Origin: Rhodobacteraceae bacterium M382
GTDB taxonomy: Bacteria > Pseudomonadota > Alphaproteobacteria > Rhodobacterales > Rhodobacteraceae
Assembly (NCBI GenBank): GCA_025141015.1
Contig: CP081098.1
Location: 998,501 to 1,062,500 of the forward strand
Direction of reading: 5' to 3'
DNA length: 64,000 nt
Part shown: positions 1-8,990 of the stretch, piece after piece
Layout of the letters: every line of letters begins with the position of its first letter
How positions within the stretch are numbered: the first letter of the stretch is position 1
Notes under the pieces: generated by a model
What the model saw: only the letters and a program-made list of their open reading frames with translations
What the model was told of the DNA's origin: nothing
Database searches by the model: none
Made by a program: the position numbers and the translations under genes

Positions 1-195
1 GTCAAAAAGGGGCCTACACTGGCCCGGGCCGCCGAACGGATCAGGCAACACCAGATGGCGCGAATCTATGCCAGCGCTGCACAGTTCCTGGAGAACGAAC
101 CGCAGGGACAACTGACCAATGTGCGGTTTGACGTGGCGCTGGTGGATGGTCAGGGACAATACGAAATTCTCGAAAACGCCTATGGGTTGGGGTGA
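1..195 (+). CDS. yraN: YraN family protein (UPF0102), 3' end only
   Basis: The first 64 codons are open in frame 1 from the window edge and end at TGA 193-195. The visible C-terminal part has the KKGPTLA-R-A..ERIRQHQMARI pattern and the later RFDVALVDG strand, which fit the end of the UPF0102 YraN nuclease-like fold. The 5' end, including the usual catalytic E/D/K core, lies outside the window. It precedes gshB by 85 bases in the same direction. The biochemical role of YraN proteins is not established. The call rests on a short but characteristic segment. Confidence 0.75.
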   Translation, partial: VKKGPTLARAAERIRQHQMARIYASAAQFLENEPQGQLTNVRFDVALVDGQGQYEILENAYGLG

Positions 196-280
196 CCCCC
201 ATTGAACCCTTTGTCGGTCTGGGCCATGTATTCTGCTGAACGCAGAATAGGCCGCGGGACGCGGGCAAAGGGGAACGCCG

Positions 281-1213
281 ATGAAGATCGCTTTTCAGAT
301 GGACCCGATTGGGGCCGTGGATATCAACGCCGACAGCAGCTTTCGTCTGGCGGAAGAAGCACAGGCCCGTGGTCACGAGCTGTTCTACTACGCACCTGAC
401 CAACTGGCCTATCAGGAAGGGCGCATTACCGCACGTGGCCACGACATGACCGTGCAACGTGTGGCTGGGGATCCAGCCGTTCTGGGGCCGGAACGCGAAG
501 TCGATCTGGCCGGTTTCGATGTCGTCTGGTTGCGCCAGGATCCGCCGTTTGACATGCACTATATCACCTCCACCCATTTGCTGGACCGCCTGAAAGGGCA
601 GGCCCTCGTGGTGAATGACCCGTTCTGGGTGCGCAATTATCCCGAGAAACTGTTGGTTTTGGATTTTCCCGATCTGACACCGCCCACGACTGTGGCCCGT
701 GATCTGGAAACCATCAAGGCATTCAAGGCCAAACATGGTGACGTGATCCTGAAGCCTCTGTATGGCAATGGGGGTGCTGGCGTGTTCCGTTTGGACGCCA
801 ACGACCGGAATCTGACGTCCTTGCATGAATTGTTCACAGGGTTCTCGCGCGAACCGCTGATCGTACAGAAATTCCTGCCTGATGTCCGAAATGGTGACAA
901 GCGTATCATCTTGGTAGACGGCGACCCTGTTGGTGCCATCAATCGGGTTCCGGCCGAGGGGGAAACCCGGTCCAACATGCATGTGGGCGGACGGCCCGAG
1001 AAAATCGGGCTGAGCGAACGTGATCAGGAAATCTGTGCGGCGATCGGGCCCCTGTTGAAAGAAAAAGGCCAGGTTTTTGTCGGCATCGACGTGATCGGTG
1101 ACTATCTGACCGAAATCAACGTGACGTCTCCCACCGGTATCCAAGAGCTGGAGCGGTTCAACGGGGTCAATATCGCCGAGAAAGTATGGCAGGCGATCGA
1201 GGCCAAGGTGTGA
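281..1213 (+). CDS. gshB: Glutathione synthetase
   Basis: Product of 310 aa, normal length for bacterial GshB, which joins gamma-glutamylcysteine and glycine using ATP in the cytoplasm. The N-terminal pre-ATP-grasp domain starts [10 protein letters not shown] and contains the [12 protein letters not shown] segment. The ATP-grasp fold follows, with the glycine-rich loop [14 protein letters not shown] near residue 160 and the Mg/ATP site [16 protein letters not shown] near residue 270. The ATG at 281 follows an AAGGGGAA-type ribosome site. The partner gshA is in the same window, 58 kb away (59425), so both steps of glutathione synthesis are encoded here but unlinked. Confidence 0.97.
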   Translation: MKIAFQMDPIGAVDINADSSFRLAEEAQARGHELFYYAPDQLAYQEGRITARGHDMTVQRVAGDPAVLGPEREVDLAGFDVVWLRQDPPFDMHYITSTHLLDRLKGQALVVNDPFWVRNYPEKLLVLDFPDLTPPTTVARDLETIKAFKAKHGDVILKPLYGNGGAGVFRLDANDRNLTSLHELFTGFSREPLIVQKFLPDVRNGDKRIILVDGDPVGAINRVPAEGETRSNMHVGGRPEKIGLSERDQEICAAIGPLLKEKGQVFVGIDVIGDYLTEINVTSPTGIQELERFNGVNIAEKVWQAIEAKV

Positions 1214-1276
1214 GCCGGCCCTGATTGGACATGATTTGTGCCGGTGGGTCAGACACCTGACAGGCCGGCGCAGCGC

Positions 1277-2785
1277 TCACCCGGACGTACCGACGCGAAA
1301 GCTGAGCGCTTCGGCTACATGAGGCCGACGGATGTCGCATTCTCCGGCGAGATCGGCAATCGTGCGCGCCACCCGCAAAACCCTGTGATAGCCGCGTGCC
1401 GACAGGCCGAACCGATCAGCCGCACGTAACAGAAGATCGCGCCCTTCGGCGTCAGGGCAGGCCAGGTCGTCGAGTGTTTTGCCTTCGAGATCCGCATTTT
1501 GATACATCCCGTCCTGAGCTGAAAAACGGTGTTCTTGCAATTGGCGGGCCGTGTTGACGCGTTGGGCGACAGTTGCCGAAGATTCTCCGTCCGGGGGCTG
1601 GTCCAGGTCCGTAAAGGCCACGGGGGGCACATCCACGCGCAGATCTATTCGATCCATCAGGGGGCCGGAAATGCGGCCCAGATAATCTTCGCCGCAAACC
1701 GGTGCCCGCGAACAGGCGCGCGAGGCATCGGCCAGATAGCCACATTTACAAGGATTGGCCGCAGCAACCAGCATGAACCGGCTGGGATACTTTACATGGG
1801 CATTGGCGCGCGCCACCATGACTTCGCCGGTTTCGATGGGTTGGCGCAAGGTTTCCAGAACTGTCCGGTTGAATTCGGGAAGTTCGTCGAGAAACAGAAC
1901 GCCATTGTGAGCAAGGCTGATTTCACCGGGTTTGGCACCACGGCCTCCTCCGACGATGGCCGCCATGGATGCTGTGTGATGAGGTTCGCGAAAAGGGCGG
2001 GTCAGATCAATGCCTCCCTGATCCAGCAACCCGCAGAGCGAGTGGATCATCGAGGTTTGAAGCGCTTCTGTCGGGGACATGGGTGGCAGGATTGTGGGTA
2101 TGCGCGCCGCCAACATGGATTTTCCGGATCCGGGTGCGCCAACCATCATCAAATGATGGCGCCCTGCTGCCGCGATTTCCAACGCACGTTTGGCCCGTTC
2201 CTGTCCTTTGACATCGCGCAAGCAGCGCAGGCTGGGTGCGGTGGCGACCTCGCCCGAGGTGGCGGGGGTGATCGGATGTTGACCGGTATAGTGGCGGACC
2301 ACATCCGCCAGGCTGTCCGCACCAATCACGGTGGCCGCGTCCACCCAGGCCGCTTCGGGACCCGACGCACCGGGGCACAGCAGGGTTCGGTCCTCGGTCG
2401 CTGCGGTCATGGCGGCCGGCAACGCACCGACAACCGGGACCAGCGAGCCGTCCAGCGACAATTCACCCAGTGCTATCGTGCCTTCCGAGGCGTCCTTGGG
2501 GATGATTTCAAGCGCAGCCAACAAGGCCAGGGCAATGGGCAGATCAAAATGGCTGCCTTCCTTGGGAAGATCGGCAGGCGAGAGGTTGATGGTGATCCGT
2601 TTGGAGGGCAGGGCGATGGCCATCGAACTGAGTGCAGACCGGACCCGGTCGCGGGCCTCGGACACGGCTTTGTTCGGGAGCCCGACGACGGAAAAGGCCG
2701 GCAGCCCCGGAGACACCGCACATTGCACTTCGACCAGGCGGGCTTCGACACCCTGAAAGGCGACGGTATAGGCGCGGGCGGTCAT
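1277..2785 (-). CDS. comM: YifB/ComM family Mg-chelatase-like AAA ATPase
   Basis: Product of 502 aa with the three-part ComM layout. An N-terminal Lon-protease-like domain (residues 1-170) is followed by an AAA+ Mg-chelatase core with Walker A GAPGSGKS near residue 217 and a Walker B region LFLDELPEF near 300. A C-terminal Mg-chelatase C domain completes it. In naturally competent bacteria ComM is a hexameric branch-migration helicase that helps integrate incoming DNA; in Rhodobacterales the role is less clear. It is convergent with gshB, with a 63-base gap. The ATG is at 2785. The next gene upstream on this strand ends in a terminator hairpin at 2855-2883, so comM is probably its own unit. 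Confidence 0.93.
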   Translation of the reverse strand: MTARAYTVAFQGVEARLVEVQCAVSPGLPAFSVVGLPNKAVSEARDRVRSALSSMAIALPSKRITINLSPADLPKEGSHFDLPIALALLAALEIIPKDASEGTIALGELSLDGSLVPVVGALPAAMTAATEDRTLLCPGASGPEAAWVDAATVIGADSLADVVRHYTGQHPITPATSGEVATAPSLRCLRDVKGQERAKRALEIAAAGRHHLMMVGAPGSGKSMLAARIPTILPPMSPTEALQTSMIHSLCGLLDQGGIDLTRPFREPHHTASMAAIVGGGRGAKPGEISLAHNGVLFLDELPEFNRTVLETLRQPIETGEVMVARANAHVKYPSRFMLVAAANPCKCGYLADASRACSRAPVCGEDYLGRISGPLMDRIDLRVDVPPVAFTDLDQPPDGESSATVAQRVNTARQLQEHRFSAQDGMYQNADLEGKTLDDLACPDAEGRDLLLRAADRFGLSARGYHRVLRVARTIADLAGECDIRRPHVAEALSFRVGTSG

Positions 2786-2854
2786 GCAGCCTCCGATCTT
2801 GGTTACCTATTGGTTAATCGGTAGGCGTGAGGCGTTTAAGAATGGTTAATTCTC

Positions 2855-2883
2855 CAAAAAAATGGGGGCCACGCCTGGCCCCC
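2855..2883 (-). terminator. Rho-independent terminator of the glutathione S-transferase unit
   Basis: Perfect 8-bp inverted repeat (2864-2871 with 2876-2883, loop CGCC). On the minus strand it is followed by a seven-T tract (plus-strand A run 2856-2862). It lies 29 bases beyond the stop of the minus-strand gene ending at 2912, in the right orientation to end that transcript before comM. Confidence 0.8.
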
Positions 2884-2911
2884 CTTCAGGTTGTCTTTGC
2901 GCCCCCCTAAA

Positions 2912-3598
2912 TCAGAAGGGCAGGGTCCAGTCACGGCGCGACAACGGTTGAACGTAGGGTTCCGGGTCATATGTCACGGTTCGGGCCTGGTCCTGCCAGC
3001 GCAGCACAGCCGGATCGCTCAGAAGGCGGGCGCAATAGGCGCGGCTGGATCGGGACACTGGCAGGTCATAGCCGATAATCCGGGCCGCGACGGGTGTGTA
3101 AAACACATCCGCCAGAGAATAGTCGCCAAACAGATATCCGTCAGAAGAACCGGAGATTTGACGTGCATGGGCCCATAGGGTTTCGATCCGGTTCAAATCC
3201 GCCCGAACAGATTCCGAGGGAACGAAACCCTCCCAGATATGGCTCAGCTGCATCGGGCAATCACCGCGCAATGCCGAGAACCCGGCCGCCATTTCGGAAC
3301 ACAGCCAGCGTGCGGTGGCGCGATGGGTCGGATCAAAGGGCCACAACCCCGCCGTTGGGTGGCGTTCAGCCAGGGTTTCGGCCATGGCCAGAGATTCGCC
3401 AACCACGGTCCCCTCCGGGCACCGCATGGCTGGGACCAAACGGGCCGGGGCCAGATCCCCAAGGTCCTGCGCCATGGTGCCGGAATACAGCCCCACCATA
3501 TGCACCCGATGCGGGATGTCGAATTTTTCCATCATCAGCCAACCCCGCAGGGACCAGCTGGAATACATGCGATCGCCGATATACAAATCATAAGTCAT
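2912..3598 (-). CDS. Glutathione S-transferase family protein
   Basis: Product of 228 aa. The N-terminal thioredoxin-like domain (about residues 1-80) contains YSSWSLRGWLMM, a Zeta/omega-like Ser active-site region, followed by LVPAM and ES-A, matching the cis-Pro and glutathione-binding Glu-Ser positions. An all-helical C-terminal domain follows, with the GDYSLADVFYTPVAAR motif that is the usual GST N-capping box. It probably conjugates or reduces small electrophiles with glutathione; the substrate cannot be told. It stands alone, with its own terminator. gshA and gshB in the same window supply the cosubstrate. Confidence 0.88.
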   Translation of the reverse strand: MTYDLYIGDRMYSSWSLRGWLMMEKFDIPHRVHMVGLYSGTMAQDLGDLAPARLVPAMRCPEGTVVGESLAMAETLAERHPTAGLWPFDPTHRATARWLCSEMAAGFSALRGDCPMQLSHIWEGFVPSESVRADLNRIETLWAHARQISGSSDGYLFGDYSLADVFYTPVAARIIGYDLPVSRSSRAYCARLLSDPAVLRWQDQARTVTYDPEPYVQPLSRRDWTLPF

Positions 3599-3657
3599 GC
3601 GGGCAGGTTAAAAGACCCACAGCGGGTGGGTAAAACAGCAATTTGTGACGGGGGCCA

Positions 3658-4236
3658 TCACGGCAGGTGATTGATCCGCCCGGTTTCCCATCCAGACTGT
3701 GTTCGGGTGATCTCGGTCACTGACAAATTGTCGATGCGATGCGAAAAAGCCTCTTCTGCTGTCAGGCATTCCGCCCGCTGCACCTGTGTCAGGATCATCC
3801 CGAAATGACCAACAATGATCAGATTGCGTCCGTAATGGGTGGTGATCAGATCGTCGATCACCGCGTCGACCCGGGCCCGCACTTCGTTCCAGCTTTCGCC
3901 GTTTGGTGGGCGCACATCTCCGGGCGTTTCCCAATAGGCCCGGATATGGTCGGGGTCTTCGGCATCTATTTCGGCCCAACTGCGCAATTCCCAGGCACCA
4001 AAGTGGATTTCGCGCAGCTCTCGCTGATGAGGCAGGCGGTGCCGGTCCCGTTGGATGGCGGTTGCTGTGTCTGCAGCGCGGGACAGGTCGGACGAAATGA
4101 CCAACGCATCCTTCGGCAAAAAATCAGAAAGGCGGGACAATTGCGCAGTGTCTGACAGATCGGCAGGCAGATCAGACCATCCCACCATGGTTTTTGCGTG
4201 CGTTGGCCCGTGGCGCACCAGAAACAACTGGGTCAT
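3658..4236 (-). CDS. Histidine phosphatase family protein (phosphoglycerate mutase-like)
   Basis: Product of 192 aa from ATG 4236. The open frame runs further upstream, but that part is the antisense of cobU and lacks family similarity. The catalytic LVRHGPTH motif is at residues 6-13 and the second histidine is in IIVGHFGM near residue 155; both are required for the phosphohistidine mechanism. ATGA overlap (4233-4236) with the stop of cobU indicates coupling. That neighbour suggests a CobC-like alpha-ribazole phosphate phosphatase of cobalamin salvage, but the sequence alone does not distinguish this from other family members. Confidence 0.88.
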   Translation of the reverse strand: MTQLFLVRHGPTHAKTMVGWSDLPADLSDTAQLSRLSDFLPKDALVISSDLSRAADTATAIQRDRHRLPHQRELREIHFGAWELRSWAEIDAEDPDHIRAYWETPGDVRPPNGESWNEVRARVDAVIDDLITTHYGRNLIIVGHFGMILTQVQRAECLTAEEAFSHRIDNLSVTEITRTQSGWETGRINHLP

Positions 4237-4760
4237 GGCAATTTCCCTTTCAGAACCTGTGGCAGACCGACAACAACCTGCACGACCAGATCCGCTTGAC
4301 CCGCGAGAAGGATGTTCAACCGTCCCTGCGCTTCGCGAAATTGGCGGGCGAGCTTGTTTTCTGGCACGATGCCTTGTCCGGTTTCGTTCGAGACAATCAC
4401 CAGATCGCCCTTGCAACGCGCGATGGTCTCCTGCAACCGGATCTGCTGCGCGCCCAGATCATGTTCGGCCAGCAGGTGATTGGTCAGCCACATGGTGGCA
4501 CAATCCAGCAGACAGATGTCCTGATCGGTCAGTGCATCCAGCACGGGTGTGACGTCGAACGGGGCTTCGTGAGTGATCCACCCGGTGCCACGTTGCGTGA
4601 TATGTTTGTCTATCTTGGCCTGCATTTCATTATCAAAGACTTGTGAAGTGGCCAGATAATGTCTTTTTTTTCCAGTATTTAGGCAAAAATCTTCGGCGTA
4701 TTCGGACTTGCCCGAGGCCGCGCCGCCAAGAATGAATGTGACTCTGGAATGCAAGTTCAT
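4233..4760 (-). CDS. cobU: Adenosylcobinamide kinase / adenosylcobinamide-phosphate guanylyltransferase
   Basis: Product of 175 aa, the usual length for CobU/CobP. The P-loop GGAASGKS is at residues 12-19, the LLDCATMWLTN motif is near 85, and SNETGQGIVPE is near 122; together these are diagnostic. It phosphorylates adenosylcobinamide and then transfers GMP from GTP, in the nucleotide-loop assembly of vitamin B12. No other cob genes are nearby except the coupled histidine phosphatase. I saw no cobalamin riboswitch in the 187 bases upstream, which are shared with divergent rpoH2. Confidence 0.95.
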   Translation of the reverse strand: MNLHSRVTFILGGAASGKSEYAEDFCLNTGKKRHYLATSQVFDNEMQAKIDKHITQRGTGWITHEAPFDVTPVLDALTDQDICLLDCATMWLTNHLLAEHDLGAQQIRLQETIARCKGDLVIVSNETGQGIVPENKLARQFREAQGRLNILLAGQADLVVQVVVGLPQVLKGKLP

Positions 4761-4885
4761 TACCCTTTTAGTCAGAAACTGCCATATACGTGGGTACCTG
4801 CAGCGCGTCTTTTTCTCAATCCCTGCCTGAAAGGTTCGGATTTAAGACGGCAAGAGCAACCCTGAAAAAAATCTTGTGGCCGGAT

Positions 4886-4913
4886 TGATCCAAAGCGACC
4901 GCAGCTGCGTATC
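4886..4913 (+). promoter_or_regulatory. Possible ECF (RpoE/ChrR-type) promoter of rpoH2
   Basis: TGATCC at 4886-4891 is followed, 16 bases later, by CGTATC at 4908-4913, about 35 bases before the rpoH2 start. In Rhodobacter sphaeroides the singlet-oxygen sigma factor RpoE uses a TGATCC -35 element and rpoHII is one of its targets. The -35 match is exact. The -10 match is from memory and partial, so this is a prediction. Confidence 0.45.
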
Positions 4914-4947
4914 CATTGATATAGAGCCATTAAGCAGGGGGAAGCCC

Positions 4948-5826
4948 ATGCCGCTTGACCGACAAAATAGTGATATCCTGCCCCGGCAGGCGATGAAGGC
5001 AGAATTGCTGGATGCAGAGACCGAGTCAGCGCTGGCGTATGCGTGGCGAGATGACCGGGATGAAGCCGCGCTGCACCGACTGATCACGGCGTACATGCGA
5101 TTGGCGATTTCGATGGCGTCGAAATATCGTCGCTATGGCGCACCAATGAATGACCTGATCCAGGAGGCGGGTCTGGGGCTGATGAAAGCGGCGGATAAAT
5201 TCGATCCGGATCGCGGCGTGCGTTTTTCGACCTATGCTGTCTGGTGGATCAAGGCGTCAATTCAGGACTATGTGATGCGTAACTGGTCGATGGTGCGCAC
5301 CGGGTCGACGTCCAGCCAGAAATCGCTGTTCTTCAATATGCGGCGTGTTCAGGCTCAATTCGAACGCGAAGCGGCTGCAGACGGGATGCGTCTGGATCGG
5401 CACCAAATGCACGAAAAAATTGCGTCTGAAATCGGTGTGCCCATGCGGGATGTCGAAATGATGGACGGGCGATTGGCAGGCAGCGATTTCTCGCTGAATG
5501 CGGTGCAATCGGCGGACGAAGAAGGGCGGGAGTGGATCGAAGCGCTGGAAGACGACAGTCAGCAGGCCGCTGAACTGGTCGAGGAACGTCATGATCGCGA
5601 ACAGCTGCGGACTTGGTTGGTCATGGCAATGGATATTTTGACCGACCGGGAGCGCTTTATTGTGCGCGAACGCAAGCTGCGGGATCCTGCCCGTACGCTG
5701 GAAAGCCTGGGGAATGAGCTGAAGCTGTCCAAGGAAAGGGTGCGACAGCTCGAAGCAGCTGCCTTTCAAAAGATGCGCAAGAGCCTTGAAAGCCAGAGTG
5801 CCGAGGTGCAGAACTTTCTGTTATGA
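4948..5826 (+). CDS. rpoH2: RNA polymerase sigma factor RpoH, group II
   Basis: Product of 292 aa. I chose ATG 4948 because a GGGGGAAG ribosome site precedes it; an in-frame GTG at 4876 would add 24 residues without family similarity and overlap the likely promoter. Region 2 (residues about 45-130) includes DLIQEAGLGLMKAADKFD and the RFSTYAVWWIKASIQDY recognition helix. The RpoH box QKSLFFNMRR is at 124-133 and region 4 is at the C-terminus (LKLSKERVRQLEAAAF). RpoH-II paralogues in Rhodobacterales direct oxidative and singlet-oxygen stress genes. Its last codons overlap the next gene by ATGA. Confidence 0.93.
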   Translation: MPLDRQNSDILPRQAMKAELLDAETESALAYAWRDDRDEAALHRLITAYMRLAISMASKYRRYGAPMNDLIQEAGLGLMKAADKFDPDRGVRFSTYAVWWIKASIQDYVMRNWSMVRTGSTSSQKSLFFNMRRVQAQFEREAAADGMRLDRHQMHEKIASEIGVPMRDVEMMDGRLAGSDFSLNAVQSADEEGREWIEALEDDSQQAAELVEERHDREQLRTWLVMAMDILTDRERFIVRERKLRDPARTLESLGNELKLSKERVRQLEAAAFQKMRKSLESQSAEVQNFLL

Positions 5827-6647
5827 ACAGATTTTGCATTTCAGGTCTCATGAGCGTCCAGTGTGTGCTGGGCGCTTTGGTTTTTGCCGCAACAGAGCTG
5901 ACCGCAGCCCCTCTGGTGGAAGGTATGGCGCAGGCGGATGTGGTGATACTGGGCGAGGTACACGATAACCCCGAACATCACAAAACGCAGGCCCGGATGG
6001 TCCAGGCCCTGACGCCAAGGGCCGTTGTGTGGGAAATGCTTACGCCTGAACGGGCAGATGTGTTGGACAAAGGCGTTACAGCCGACCCCGATCAATTGGC
6101 CAGGGACTTGCAGTGGTCGGACACTGGCTGGCCGGAATTTTCCTTTTACGCACCGATCTTTGCCGCGAGCCAGGGGGCTGCACACTATGGCGGGCAGGTT
6201 CCCAGGTCGCAGGCGGGCGACGTGATGCAAAATGGCGCGGCCGCATTCTTTGGCGCTGAGGCCGCGCAATATGGTTTGAAAGACCCGCTTCCCGCTACCG
6301 AACAATCAACACGCGAAGCTGATCAGCTTGCCAATCACTGTGATGCAATGCCCAAAGACATGCTGCCCCTGTTGGTTGAATTTCAACGACTGAGGGATGC
6401 GGTTTTGGCCCGCGCGGTTGTGCGGGCCTTTCGCGAAACCGGCGGACCTGTGGTGGTGATCACCGGCAATGGCCATGCCAGAACAGATCGCGGCATCCCG
6501 GTCTATCTTGCTCAGGCGATGCCCGGGCTGGTGTCCTTTTCGCTGGGACAGTCCGAGGACGGGCAAATCAGCGGCGCGTTTGATGCTGTTGTCGATGCTG
6601 CTGCTGTCGATCGTCCGGACCCCTGTCTGGCGTTTCAAAGCGACTGA
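5823..6647 (+). CDS. ChaN family (haem-binding/Tiki superfamily) exported protein
   Basis: Product of 274 aa with an N-terminal export signal (hydrophobic residues about 8-27, ending near A-A-P). The ChaN core begins VVILGEVHDNPEHHKTQ near residue 40. The GEVHDN and later VITGNGHARTDRGIP motifs are characteristic of the family. Campylobacter ChaN binds cofacial haems; other Tiki-superfamily members are proposed proteases, so the function here is open. It starts inside the rpoH2 stop (ATGA, 5823-5826), which implies translational coupling to a stress sigma factor. I see no lipobox, so it is probably periplasmic rather than a lipoprotein. Confidence 0.85.
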   Translation: MNRFCISGLMSVQCVLGALVFAATELTAAPLVEGMAQADVVILGEVHDNPEHHKTQARMVQALTPRAVVWEMLTPERADVLDKGVTADPDQLARDLQWSDTGWPEFSFYAPIFAASQGAAHYGGQVPRSQAGDVMQNGAAAFFGAEAAQYGLKDPLPATEQSTREADQLANHCDAMPKDMLPLLVEFQRLRDAVLARAVVRAFRETGGPVVVITGNGHARTDRGIPVYLAQAMPGLVSFSLGQSEDGQISGAFDAVVDAAAVDRPDPCLAFQSD

Positions 6648-6715
6648 GCCAAAACCGTTTCCATTCCCGGCACGCGCGCAATAATGTCAAAGAGATTGCA
6701 GGTAAGGACGGGCAA

Positions 6716-7912
6716 ATGCTGGCTGACAAACATATCCTTCTGATCATTGGTGGCGGCATTGCGGCCTACAAATCTCTCGATCTGATCCGGCGGTTGCAGG
6801 ATCATGGTGCGCGCGTCACCCCTGTGCTGACCCGCGCTGGCGAAGAATTCGTGACCCCGCTGTCGGTTTCCGCATTGGCCGGGGCCGGCGTGCATCGGGA
6901 TCTGTTCGATCTGACATCCGAGGCCGAAATGGGCCATATTCAACTGTCCCGCAGTGCTGACCTGTTGGTTGTGGCTCCGGCAACCGCCGATCTGATGGCC
7001 AAGATGGCGCAGGGGCTGGCGAATGATTTGGCGTCCACCCTGTTGCTTGCCACTGACACGCCCGTTTTGGTCGCACCTGCCATGAATGTGCGTATGTGGG
7101 AACATCCCGCAACCCAACGCAACATCAAAACGCTAAAGTCTGACGGGGTTACCTTTGTTGGCCCGAACGCAGGTGCCATGGCCTGTGGTGAATTCGGCCC
7201 CGGTCGGATGGCCGAACCTGACGAGATCGTCGCCGCGATCGGGGCTGCGTTGAAGGACGGTCCATTGAACGGCAAGCGTATCCTTGTCACTTCGGGTCCG
7301 ACGCATGAACCCATTGATCCGGTGCGCTATATCGCCAACCGATCATCTGGCGCGCAGGGGGCTGCGCTGGCTGCGGCTCTGCGGGATCTGGGGGCCGAGG
7401 TGGTATTTGTCACGGGCCCAGCGGATGTGCCGCCGCCGTCGGGTGTTGACGTGGTGCCTGTTCAAAGCGCCCAGCAGATGTCGGACGCGGTCGAGGCTGC
7501 GTTGCCTGTGGATGCTGGCGTTTTTGCTGCGGCGGTTGCCGATTGGCGGGTGGCCAGCGCGTCAGACAAAAAGCTGAAGAAAAGTCGGGACGGATTGCCA
7601 ACGCTGGCATTTGCGGAGAACCCGGATATTCTCAAACGCGTGTCCCACATGACCCAAGGACGGCCGGGGCTGGTCGTGGGGTTTGCGGCAGAAACCGATG
7701 ATGTGATCAATCACGCCACGGCCAAACGTTTGCGAAAGGGGTGTGATTGGATCGTGGCCAATGACGTGTCGCCCGCAACAGGCATTATGGGTGGGAGCGA
7801 GAATGCAGTGGTTCTGATCTCCGAAGACGGGGCCGAAGAATGGCCTCGTATGGGGAAAACCCAAGTGGCGCGGCAACTGGCTGACCGGATTGCAGCGGCC
7901 TTGGTTGGGTGA
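6716..7912 (+). CDS. coaBC: Bifunctional phosphopantothenoylcysteine decarboxylase / phosphopantothenate-cysteine ligase
   Basis: Product of 398 aa. The N-terminal flavin-dependent decarboxylase domain (CoaC, residues 1-180) has IIGGGIAAYKS, the PAMNVRMW signature near residue 120 and MACGEFGPGRM with the active-site Cys. The C-terminal ligase domain (CoaB, about 185-398) starts GKRILVTSGPTHEPIDPVRY and includes NRSSG and the AENPDIL region. It carries out two consecutive steps of coenzyme A synthesis. The ATG follows a GGACGG-type site. The dut gene that often follows in related genomes is absent; a long gene-free stretch follows instead. Confidence 0.97.
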   Translation: MLADKHILLIIGGGIAAYKSLDLIRRLQDHGARVTPVLTRAGEEFVTPLSVSALAGAGVHRDLFDLTSEAEMGHIQLSRSADLLVVAPATADLMAKMAQGLANDLASTLLLATDTPVLVAPAMNVRMWEHPATQRNIKTLKSDGVTFVGPNAGAMACGEFGPGRMAEPDEIVAAIGAALKDGPLNGKRILVTSGPTHEPIDPVRYIANRSSGAQGAALAAALRDLGAEVVFVTGPADVPPPSGVDVVPVQSAQQMSDAVEAALPVDAGVFAAAVADWRVASASDKKLKKSRDGLPTLAFAENPDILKRVSHMTQGRPGLVVGFAAETDDVINHATAKRLRKGCDWIVANDVSPATGIMGGSENAVVLISEDGAEEWPRMGKTQVARQLADRIAAALVG

Positions 7913-8763
7913 TCCCACCCTTGGCGAGAGTGAGTTGCGCGATAGGCCCAAGAGTAGGCCCGCATAGTATTGCGCCATGTGAAGTGCGCCATGTGACCTG
8001 TAAAGTTTGGTCGGACCGTGAAGCGGTGCCACCGGTTCAAAAACCAATGGCCGATCGGGATGCATGGATCGACGCTGAAACATCGCAGCACCCAGCCAAA
8101 AACGCTGGAGGTGATCGCAGACCTATTTGGATTGGAGGGAACGGTGATGTGATGTGCCGGGCTGAAGGCACCTGGGGGTCTCTGGTGCGTAGGTCATGCC
8201 GTTTTGTCGATTTTCCGACGCAGTGCCGGACACAGGATTTTCGCAGCCACAGTCGGATGAAGGCGACAGTGTGCTAGGTGAGAACTTGCACGCCTTTTTG
8301 GGTTCCACGGTCGGGTATGCCATGGGCGCGAGCAGTATGACCTGGTGTGACGTGGGACTGGGTTGCCCAAGTCAAAGCCATTGATAGTCTTCTGCCCAGA
8401 CCGCTCGGTTTCTGGTTTTTGGGCCGCACTCCATCTGCCAAGGAATAGTGCGACGGGCGTTCAGTGGTATGAGCGCGATTGCCGTTGAATTTGCCCTTTC
8501 ACCCGAAGTGAAATGTACACGACGGTTGAACTGCCGGTTTCCATTTTGATGCCGCGTAAACTGGGGATTCATTGAGTTTGAAAGGAGACTAACGGCGGTT
8601 ACGGCGAGGGCAGTTTGGAAAGTTATTGATCATTTGGCTTGCAGGATCGCCATATCTCAGATCAGGAGTGATTGTCGTTCATGGTTGGGAAAAGGGCATT
8701 GAACCTTGGAACACCCGAGGCGTTTCAAACCCTTGCGATATATTCATTCATAGACAAGGAAAT
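7913..8763. other. 851-base stretch without a supported gene
   Basis: Between coaBC and the 3' end of tRNA-Ala there are only short open frames (the longest about 170 codons, mostly antisense) with no family resemblance and no ribosome site. The base composition is lower in GC than the flanks. Possible contents are a decayed insertion next to the tRNA, or an unrecognised RNA. I found no direct repeat of the tRNA 3' end within it and no terminal inverted repeats. Confidence 0.6.
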
Positions 8764-8839
<76 letters not shown>

Positions 8840-8990
8840 GTGCCACATCCGCGTATTTCGCGGTGTGAGCGTCGTTTAAGCGACGATGGCGCAGGCTGCA
8901 AGGGCAAAATGCACCAACTTCTGATAATTTTTGACACCCGATTTTAGGGGGTATCGGTCGTGCCCGGGCCTTGTCGGCCCAGGCCCGAAA

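Noticed and set aside
1529-2824. Plus-strand frame of 431 codons
   Set aside because: Antisense shadow of comM.
4761-4947. Cobalamin riboswitch before cobU
   Set aside because: No B12-box-like conserved core was seen in the region; the divergent rpoH2 promoter-like motif occupies part of it.
4876-4947. GTG start extending rpoH2 by 24 residues
   Set aside because: ATG 4948 has a strong ribosome site and the family's usual length; the extension covers a probable promoter.
7909-8277. 122-codon plus-strand frame after coaBC
   Set aside because: Starts inside the coaBC stop region, has no ribosome site or family similarity, and atypical composition.
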